A stretch of DNA of 21,189 bases from an uncultured Saprospiraceae bacterium. GTDB lineage: Bacteria; Bacteroidota; Bacteroidia; Chitinophagales; Saprospiraceae. How positions within the stretch are numbered: the stretch's first letter is position 1; each line of letters opens with the position of its first letter. The position numbers and the translations under genes are program-made. Below the pieces are notes generated by a model. The model made no database searches. It saw only the letters and a list, made by a program, of their open reading frames with translations, and had not been told where the DNA came from. This document shows positions 15,211 through 21,189 of this stretch, one piece after another. The stretch covers positions 1 through 21,189 of the forward strand of contig CALJKQ010000202.1 of the NCBI GenBank assembly GCA_937973565.1, given 5' to 3'.

Positions 15211-17223
15211 TTGAAAAATGATATTTTGAAAAATACGATGCTATTACTTTTATGTGTTTTGACACCTTTGCTGTCTCAAAGTCAATCTTTACTTCAGGTA
15301 GAATTTGGCAAGGTTGCTCCAAAAGACTTCGCCAGCAATGTTTATCCAATTGATTCAACGGCCGGAGCAGTAGTGCTGTTTGACAAAGGGCAGATCGATT
15401 TTGTTACTGACAATAAAGGCAGTTTTGATGTGAGACTTAAAAGACACTGCAGAATTCACATCTTGAAAAACAGTGGATTTGACGCTGCCACTGTGGAAAT
15501 CCCGCTCTATCACCGGGGCAGGTTGGAAGAAAGAATCAACCAGATTGAAGCTGTTACCTACAGGCTGGAAAATGGTAAAGTAATTAAGACAGAAATGGAT
15601 GATAAAAGCATCTTCAAAGTAAAGCACGATAAACATTACAATGTGAGTAAATTTACGCTTCCTAATGTAAAGGAAAATGTAATAATAGAATTCAAATATC
15701 AGGTAAAATCTGATTTCATCTACGTAATTGATACCTGGAATTTTCAAGGCTTTTACCCAGTTTTGTGGAGTGAACTTACATTTGAGATACCTCAATTTTA
15801 TGGCTATGTTAGTTCAGTAAGAGGAGGGAAAGATTTTACGTACAATCACTCCAGACCCAGAACGGGTAATTTTACCCTAAATCTTGCCGCAACAGAAACG
15901 CAAACAGCAGATTGGGCCACACTTACCTGTGCCACCCAGGAAATAGTTTGGGGCATGAAAAATGTTGAAGCTATTTCGCCTGAACCCTATACTACAGCTT
16001 TGAAAAATTACAGGGCGGGTATTGGCTTTCAACTTACAGAGTTCAAATATCCTTACGAACCCCAAAAAGTTACATCCGATTGGGACCGGTTCAACAAAGA
16101 ACTCATGGAAGAGGAATCTTTTGGAAAACAATTGGCTTCGGGAAATAGCGCCGTTGAACAGCTCCTGACATCGATGAATTTGACCAAAGAGGATGGATTG
16201 GTAAAAGCAAAAGAAATATATGCCTATATCAGAGACCATTTTCAGGTAACAGAGGGGGTTGGATATAATTTTGAAAAAGGCATTAAAACGGTCATTGAAA
16301 ACAGCTCAGGCAAGGCTTCTGAAATCAATCTGGCCCTTGTTGCCGCCTTGCAACATGCCGGTTTTGATGCCGATATTGTTTTGGCAAGCGGTCGTGACCA
16401 TGGGCTTGTTGACCATACTTATCCGTTGGCCAGCGATTACAATGGTGTTTTATGCAGATTGAAACTCAAAGGAAAAAAATACATCCTCAATCCCGCAATA
16501 CCAGGTCTTGGATTTGGTCAAATCGATATAAACAGCCGCAACGGCTATGCCCGTTCTATCGGAAAAACTTCAGAGGCTGTTTACATTAGTCCGGATTCAA
16601 TTTTAGAAAAAGATGCTATATTGATTAAAGTGATTGAGGAGCCAAAAGGGTCATTGTTAAGCCAGGTAGAATATCGGCTTTCTCCCAGTAGTTCACACCA
16701 CATGAGGGTGCGCCACAATTTCAACGCTCAGGCTATTCTTGACCAGGTTACTGAAGGTGTTGATAAAGAAAGTTTAATGGGAGGCAAGGTGGATTCGCTT
16801 ACCTTGGTTGATGAACCACTCCTGGTTACCTTTCGTACCATCCAAACGATCGGAGATGATAGTTTTATTTATTTCAATCCTTTTCAATGGGTGTTGACCA
16901 GCGAAAATCCGTTTAAATCAAAAGACCGCTTGTTCCCTGTAGAGTTTCCAAATCTTGCTGAAGAAATGTATATCTGTACTTTGCCGATTCCTTCAGGTTA
17001 CCAAATAGAATCTTTGCCCAAAAGTCAAAAATTCTCTATGGACAGCAAAAATGCGGTTACATTTGAAATAACAGCTTCAGAAGCAGGTGGCTTCATTACG
17101 GTAAGATCCAAACTGAAAATTAACAAGGCCAGTTTCATGCCCCAGGAATACCGTCACCTTAAAGAGACCTTTGATTTTGTAGCCAATAAACATGGCGAAC
17201 TAATCGTATTTAGAAAAATATGA
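15211..17223 (+). CDS. DUF3857/transglutaminase-like exported protein, catalytic triad lost (second of three)
   Basis: This is a paralogue of the preceding gene, starting 14 bases after its stop. The 670-residue frame begins at TTG 15211. TTG 15226 or ATG 15238 are alternatives, the last giving a signal peptide without a basic N-terminus. A hydrophobic signal sequence (about 10-25, LLLLCVLTPLLSQSQS) leads into a DUF3857 domain sharing LFDKG, HILKNSGFDAAT and PNVKENVIIEFKY with its neighbour. In the transglutaminase-like domain, all three catalytic positions are changed from Cys/His/Asp to Ala369 (GKASE), Gly412 (DYNGVL) and Asn427 (ILNPA). The fold seems intact and the frame open, so this is a non-enzymatic domain, not a decayed gene. 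The C-terminal ENPFKSKDRLFPVEF and ESLPKS segments also match the first paralogue. Its stop overlaps the next start (ATGA, 17220-17223), suggesting translational coupling. Confidence 0.85.
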   Translation: MKNDILKNTMLLLLCVLTPLLSQSQSLLQVEFGKVAPKDFASNVYPIDSTAGAVVLFDKGQIDFVTDNKGSFDVRLKRHCRIHILKNSGFDAATVEIPLYHRGRLEERINQIEAVTYRLENGKVIKTEMDDKSIFKVKHDKHYNVSKFTLPNVKENVIIEFKYQVKSDFIYVIDTWNFQGFYPVLWSELTFEIPQFYGYVSSVRGGKDFTYNHSRPRTGNFTLNLAATETQTADWATLTCATQEIVWGMKNVEAISPEPYTTALKNYRAGIGFQLTEFKYPYEPQKVTSDWDRFNKELMEEESFGKQLASGNSAVEQLLTSMNLTKEDGLVKAKEIYAYIRDHFQVTEGVGYNFEKGIKTVIENSSGKASEINLALVAALQHAGFDADIVLASGRDHGLVDHTYPLASDYNGVLCRLKLKGKKYILNPAIPGLGFGQIDINSRNGYARSIGKTSEAVYISPDSILEKDAILIKVIEEPKGSLLSQVEYRLSPSSSHHMRVRHNFNAQAILDQVTEGVDKESLMGGKVDSLTLVDEPLLVTFRTIQTIGDDSFIYFNPFQWVLTSENPFKSKDRLFPVEFPNLAEEMYICTLPIPSGYQIESLPKSQKFSMDSKNAVTFEITASEAGGFITVRSKLKINKASFMPQEYRHLKETFDFVANKHGELIVFRKI

Positions 17224-19070
17224 GATTACTAATTCTGTTTATGCTGGCAGCGGCTTTTGTTAAAGCTGAAACGCCAAAACCAAACTTAACCCTTGAAAAA
17301 GTGGTTCAGACCATTGAAATCCGCGCTGCTGATGAAGTATGGATCCATCACCGGTCTACTGCCATTGTTTGGAATGCCAGGGGTGGAGACTTATCAGAGC
17401 TGGTGCTTTATGAAAATAAATTTACAAAAGTTGAAAATATCGAAGGCCGAATGGCGGATTTCGGTGGTAAGACCTTGCGGGAACTCAAAAGTCGGGACAT
17501 TACTGACATTGCTGCTTTCGATGGTTTTTCGCTTTTTAGCGACGGCCGCATTAAATCGCATAAGTTTTCTTCTGGTGTTTATCCTTATAGGGTTGAGTAT
17601 GTATATACCCAAAAGATAAATACGAATATGTATGGCATGGATTTCATACCACAGCGCAGCCCTGAAATACAGGTCGATAGTTTCATTGGCAGAATTTTGT
17701 ACGAAGATGGTCAGGAGCCCAATTACAAATTGGCAGGTATAAAAGGCAAAATCCTGAAAACAAAAGAAAATCGAAAAAATATACTCACATACCATGTGGA
17801 AGACATACTACCACTGGAAAGAGAACCTTTTGCTCCTCCCTTTAAATTTCTGAGGGAAGGCCTTTATGTTTTTTGCAAAAGATGCAGCATTGCGGGAATA
17901 GAAGCACAGGCCAACTCATGGCGTGGTTTTGGCGAATTAATGGCCACTTTAAACGACGGCAGAGATCAACTTCCGGGTGATTTTGTAAACAAAATTGATT
18001 CAATGACAAAGGGTCTAGGCACACGTGAAAAAATCAGGTTGTTGTATAAGTATTTGCAACAAAATCATCGCTATATAAGTGTTCAGGTGGGAATAGGCGG
18101 CATACAACCCATTGCAGCCACTGATGTCTATTCCAATGGTTATGGCGATTGCAAGGGCTTGTCCAATTTGATGAAAGCCATGCTTGCCAGTGCCGGCATA
18201 CCTTCCAAATATGCCTTGATAGAAGGAGGTGATGACCCTGAATGGGTGGATGAATCTTTTGTTTATGACCCTTTCAATCATGCTGTATTGTGCATTCCCG
18301 GTGAACAGGATACAACCTGGCTTGAATGTACCAGCAGATTCAATCCGCCGGGATATCAGGGATCATTTACGGGCAACCGAAAAGCTTTGCTTATTGACCA
18401 TGGAGCCAGTCAACTTGTATCAACCAACAAATACGATGAAAGATCCAATGTATCCACTTCCAAAATTCAAGCCTTTATTTCTAGTGGAACAGATATGAAT
18501 CTTATGGTGCATTTGAAGCTCAAAAACCAGACACAGGATGAATTGAGGTACTGGTACCACGAAGCCGATCACTCCATGCTGGACAAATACTGGCAGCAAG
18601 CATTTTCTCTGCCATCTTATATCGTCAATGAATTTAAAGTTGACGAAAACCAAGACGAAGCCGTGATGGAAGTAGACCTAAACATTACATTGGGTAAAGC
18701 CATTTCTACTTCGGGCAACAGGATGTTTGTTTCATCATCTTTCACCAATGCCATTGATAAAAAATTACAGCGGGATACAGCCAGGGTTAATTCCATTTAC
18801 CTTAGACAAGGATTTACAGAAATGGACACTTTTGAAATGGTGGTGCCGCAAGGTTACCGATTGGAAAGTGGGCCCAGGAGCATACTAATGGAAAACACTT
18901 TTGGTAGTTATCAACTCGAGATGATTCAAACACCGGAAAAGCTAATGCTGATTAGAAAAAGAATACAAAGGGCCGGCAATTACGATAAATCGCTATATAA
19001 CGATTTTGTCCAGTTCAATAATCAAATGTACCAGGCAGACCGCACTAAACTGGTTTGGGTAAAACTGTAG
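17220..19070 (+). CDS. DUF3857/transglutaminase-core exported protein with intact Cys-His (third of three)
   Basis: This 616-residue exported protein has a short signal peptide (MRLLILFMLAAAFVKA) followed by a DUF3857 domain (about 25-240). A transglutaminase/protease-like core lies at about 265-375, and a C-terminal beta region follows. Unlike its two upstream neighbours it keeps the active-site motif GYGDCKGLS with Cys311 and PFNHAV with His354. The third position is Glu369 in WLECTS, where family members commonly have Asp. It could therefore be catalytic (peptidase, amidase or crosslinking); no substrate can be assigned. The ATG overlaps the preceding stop in ATGA, so it is almost certainly made from the same transcript. 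Its stop is 2 bases from the convergent hydrolase stop, with no separate terminator visible. Confidence 0.88.
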   Translation: MRLLILFMLAAAFVKAETPKPNLTLEKVVQTIEIRAADEVWIHHRSTAIVWNARGGDLSELVLYENKFTKVENIEGRMADFGGKTLRELKSRDITDIAAFDGFSLFSDGRIKSHKFSSGVYPYRVEYVYTQKINTNMYGMDFIPQRSPEIQVDSFIGRILYEDGQEPNYKLAGIKGKILKTKENRKNILTYHVEDILPLEREPFAPPFKFLREGLYVFCKRCSIAGIEAQANSWRGFGELMATLNDGRDQLPGDFVNKIDSMTKGLGTREKIRLLYKYLQQNHRYISVQVGIGGIQPIAATDVYSNGYGDCKGLSNLMKAMLASAGIPSKYALIEGGDDPEWVDESFVYDPFNHAVLCIPGEQDTTWLECTSRFNPPGYQGSFTGNRKALLIDHGASQLVSTNKYDERSNVSTSKIQAFISSGTDMNLMVHLKLKNQTQDELRYWYHEADHSMLDKYWQQAFSLPSYIVNEFKVDENQDEAVMEVDLNITLGKAISTSGNRMFVSSSFTNAIDKKLQRDTARVNSIYLRQGFTEMDTFEMVVPQGYRLESGPRSILMENTFGSYQLEMIQTPEKLMLIRKRIQRAGNYDKSLYNDFVQFNNQMYQADRTKLVWVKL

Positions 19071-19072
19071 TT

Positions 19073-20068
19073 TTATTGCTCCGGTTTTAAGCCCAACACT
19101 TCCTCTGCAAACCGGAAGCATTCGTTCTGTACAGTTACATAGTCTTTGCTCTGAATAGAAGAAACGATAACGTGTGAATCTGCCGTAGTTGATACAAATT
19201 TTCTCTTTTTGGCCGCAGGCGTGCTTACCTCGTTGTAAAAATCATTCATTCTGGCAACCGAAACGACATTATCCTGGTGCTCCTCATCTTTGTAGTAATA
19301 GGCTATAAACAGCGGTTGACGGATTTTTTTGAAATTTTCCGTTTTCATGTTGTCTGCAATTATTTTTTTGGTGGTAAGGATGCCGTTTTTGTGGTAAACC
19401 GGGTTCCAGTATTTTTGGGCTTCGGGGGTGTAGGTAATGTGGTTGTAATCACTGCCAAGGACCAAAGAAGTCAGCTGACTGCCCCAGGGACCAATGGTCA
19501 GACCGGATAATGGGTCTTTGATATCTATATTGGGAGAAAACATGATAAAGCTGTGGATATCGGGATATTGCTGCGCCAACATGATCGAAAGGGTTGAACC
19601 TGTGGAACATGACATGAGGATGATGGAGTCCCCCAGCATCCGTCCAATAGTTAATGCTCTTTGTGCCGATTCATAGAAATTGTCCGGCGTGAGTTTTTCA
19701 AAGGAATTGGAGTCGACTCTACCATGATCCTCCAATCTGCTCAAATAGAGGTTACATCCATATCTTTTGGCGAAATTTCTATGTACCGGATCGCCTTCCA
19801 TTTCTGAGGCTGAAAAACCATGGAGGTAGACAACAGCATATTTTGTTTTGCGGGGCATCGAATCGGCCCAAATTATTTTTGCCTCATTATTAGGTTTTAA
19901 GTCGGTAATTCTGTTTTCCTGATCAACCAACCATCCACTAAGTGAAACCAGCGGTATGTTAATTTCTGGGGTGTCTGGATTTATGGGTGCAAATTCAGCC
20001 TTGGGACCAACAAAGTATAAAGCTATGGGAATCAATAGAATGAGGGGAATTATTTGCCATTTTTTCAT
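19073..20068 (-). CDS. Membrane-anchored alpha/beta hydrolase
   Basis: This is a 331-residue protein with an N-terminal hydrophobic segment (about 5-20, preceded by KK). The segment is likely an uncleaved anchor or signal peptide that places the enzyme outside the cytoplasmic membrane. The alpha/beta hydrolase fold is indicated by the oxyanion-hole motif YLHGFSAS (81-88), the nucleophile elbow at Ser155 and the C-terminal catalytic His299 in ADSHVI. Asp261 or Asp266 is the probable acid. The elbow reads SCSTG in place of the usual GxSxG, an uncommon first position. Substrate could be an ester or lipid; nothing here decides it. It converges on the DUF3857 operon with a 2-base gap. No clear consensus promoter was found upstream. 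Confidence 0.85.
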   Translation of the reverse strand: MKKWQIIPLILLIPIALYFVGPKAEFAPINPDTPEINIPLVSLSGWLVDQENRITDLKPNNEAKIIWADSMPRKTKYAVVYLHGFSASEMEGDPVHRNFAKRYGCNLYLSRLEDHGRVDSNSFEKLTPDNFYESAQRALTIGRMLGDSIILMSCSTGSTLSIMLAQQYPDIHSFIMFSPNIDIKDPLSGLTIGPWGSQLTSLVLGSDYNHITYTPEAQKYWNPVYHKNGILTTKKIIADNMKTENFKKIRQPLFIAYYYKDEEHQDNVVSVARMNDFYNEVSTPAAKKRKFVSTTADSHVIVSSIQSKDYVTVQNECFRFAEEVLGLKPEQ

Positions 20069-20302
20069 GAAATTTCCAGTCAGTTTTAAATTGAAAATAA
20101 ATTGAAGATACTTTAAAAATTAACTTTAGGGAAAGAAATAGAAAAAGGCATAAAAGCCATCAGAAGCAGGATGATTTGGGAAGTACTCGACAGAACAAAA
20201 GTAATTTCTGGGGTCAAATACGAATGAATATTTCCCGGAAGGTCTGCGAATCAATTATTTTCAAAATTTTTTAAATCTTCAAATAAAAACCGAAAAGTAA
20301 AA
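20069..20302. other. AT-rich intergenic region
   Basis: I see no gene here. It should contain the promoter of the minus-strand hydrolase, but no good TAnnTTTG match was found. It leads into the RNA-like element at 20303. Confidence 0.5.
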
Positions 20303-20370
20303 TTTAGCCCCGATTGCAGCGACATCCTTTTTTTTGAATGGAAAAAGCATTGGCAAAAAAAGATACAGCG
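20303..20370 (+). ncRNA. Flavo-1-like structured RNA element, 3' part missing
   Basis: The sequence AGCCCCGATTGCAGCG (20306-20321) is followed by ATCC and T8 (20324-20335), a small hairpin, then A7 and GATACAGCG (20355-20370). This matches my recollection of the Flavo-1 RNA motif of Bacteroidota: AGCCC-GAT..AGCG..ATCCTTTT, hairpin, AAAAGAT.AGCGGATAGC.GG. ATC plus T7 pairs with A7 plus GAT, and AATG (20337-20340) pairs with CATT (20348-20351) around a GAAAAAG loop. The expected closing GATAGC-GGG after AGCG is absent; amidohydrolase codons follow. The biological role of the motif is unknown. Confidence 0.55.
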
Positions 20371-21105
20371 AAAAAGGAAGTTCCAACATCAGGAACTGTT
20401 TGGTATCCTGATAAAGCATATGGTTTTGCTTCACAACCTGGTGCTGTTACAACCCTGATCAAAAATGTAACGGTATGGACAAACGAAAAGGAGGGAATAA
20501 TTGAGAATGGTGATGTTCTGCTTAAAGACGGAAAGATTGCCAGGGTTGGAAAAAATCTTTCTGCAGATGGTGCCGTTGTGATTGATGGTACTGGTAAGCA
20601 TCTTACAGCAGGAATTATTGATGAGCATTCTCATATTGCCATCAGTAATAATGTTAATGAATGTTCACATGCGGTTACTTCAGAAGTCAGAATTGGTGAC
20701 ATGATCGACCCTGATGATATCAACATATACCGGCAGTTGTCAGGAGGAGTAACGGCGGCTCAGCTATTACATGGCTCGTGTAATCCTATTGGTGGACAAT
20801 CTGCAATTGTTAAATTACGTTGGGGACTATCTCCTGAACAGTTTAAGATGGAAGGCGCTCCGCAATTCATTAAGTTTGCTTTAGGTGAAAATGTAAAACA
20901 AAGTTGGATACCAGATTATGCTAATATGCGTTTTCCACAAACACGTATGGGTGTAGAGCAAGTTTATAACGATTATTTTACACGTGCAAAAGAATACAAT
21001 AAAAATTGGAATAATTTTAATAATTCTACCGAAAAAAATAAAATTGCTCCTCGAAAAGATATTGAACTAGATTGCGTTGCCGAAATTTTAAATAAAAAAA
21101 AATAA
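20338..21105 (+). CDS. Amidohydrolase family protein, internal fragment
   Basis: This 255-residue frame is a fragment of an amidohydrolase of the kind found in Bacteroidota as long proteins of about 1000 residues. Visible parts are the N-terminal beta segment (LIKNVTVWTNEKEGIIENGDVLLKDGKIARVG, about 40-71, quoted in halves by family), the metal motif IIDEHSHIA (His97, His99) and NECSHAVTSE. GGVTAAQLLHGSCNPIGGQS follows (about 136-155). The apparent ATG lies inside the hairpin of the Flavo-1-like element, preceded directly by TGA, so it is not a natural start. Family similarity seems to begin around KKDTAKKE. The frame stops at LNKKK in a poly-A run, before the later metal ligands and catalytic Asp, where relatives continue. 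GC also drops sharply along it. It is probably an assembly chimera, with a degraded gene as the alternative; as shown it would not be functional. Confidence 0.7.
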   Translation: MEKALAKKDTAKKEVPTSGTVWYPDKAYGFASQPGAVTTLIKNVTVWTNEKEGIIENGDVLLKDGKIARVGKNLSADGAVVIDGTGKHLTAGIIDEHSHIAISNNVNECSHAVTSEVRIGDMIDPDDINIYRQLSGGVTAAQLLHGSCNPIGGQSAIVKLRWGLSPEQFKMEGAPQFIKFALGENVKQSWIPDYANMRFPQTRMGVEQVYNDYFTRAKEYNKNWNNFNNSTEKNKIAPRKDIELDCVAEILNKKK

Positions 21106-21189
21106 ATCATTAAATATAACCAAATTGATTAATTATAAAAATCAACTCTAAATAATGATATCATCTTGTATTGCAACATGCATTTATTT
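21106..21189. other. Very AT-rich tail without a gene
   Basis: About 20% GC with stops in the frames examined. It shows no continuation of the amidohydrolase and no adapter sequence. Its composition is unlike the rest of the window. Confidence 0.5.

Noticed and set aside
15211..17223. Second DUF3857 gene as a pseudogene because its triad is lost
   Set aside because: The frame is open over 670 codons, matches its paralogue end to end, and keeps translational coupling to the next gene; pseudoenzyme is the better reading.
20338..20340. ATG as a genuine start of the amidohydrolase
   Set aside because: It lies within the hairpin of the Flavo-1-like element, follows a stop directly, and falls in the middle of what should be a long protein.
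1..21189. CRISPR arrays, insertion sequences, tRNA or rRNA genes, prophage
   Set aside because: No spaced direct repeats, transposase motifs, terminal inverted repeats or tRNA-like cloverleaf were seen on reading either strand by eye.

Overview
The window looks like one end of a metagenomic or draft contig from a Bacteroidota bacterium. The signs are a secreted protein with SprB-type repeats and a type IX secretion C-terminal domain, an S46 dipeptidyl peptidase, DUF3857/transglutaminase proteins, a Bacteroidota-style alanine dehydrogenase, promoters resembling TAnnTTTG, and few Shine-Dalgarno sites. A Saprospiria- or Chitinophagia-like host is plausible but is inference. No mobile element, tRNA, rRNA or CRISPR array was seen.

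Layout. Bases 1-13 are an exact Illumina adapter end, running into the 3' end of dapD (minus strand). A 308-base divergent intergenic region leads to a plus-strand operon fabD - yqgE - ABC-F ATPase. This converges, with a 4-base stop overlap, on an RluE-like rRNA pseudouridine synthase. Next on the minus strand are a strong terminator, an S46 (DPP7-like) peptidase and a COG0402 amidohydrolase. Divergent from these is a 773-residue secreted SprB-repeat protein. It converges on a minus-strand operon: alanine dehydrogenase, a Kazal-domain lipoprotein and a six-helix membrane protein. Divergent again is a three-gene plus-strand operon of exported DUF3857/transglutaminase-like proteins. It ends 2 bases from a convergent membrane-anchored alpha/beta hydrolase.

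Most of the window is housekeeping (lysine/cell wall, fatty acid synthesis, translation) mixed with cell-envelope and periplasmic functions. The most interesting biology is the three-gene DUF3857 array. Its members carry C/H/E, K/H/D and A/G/N at the transglutaminase triad positions, which suggests one possible enzyme and two diverged non-enzymatic paralogues.

The last ~900 bases should not be trusted as one genome. A Flavo-1-like RNA hairpin (20303-20370) runs through a shared 16-mer straight into the middle of an amidohydrolase gene. GC then falls in steps from about 50% to about 20%, and the reading frame is cut at a poly-A run. This looks like chimeric assembly at the right end, matching the adapter remnant at the left end.
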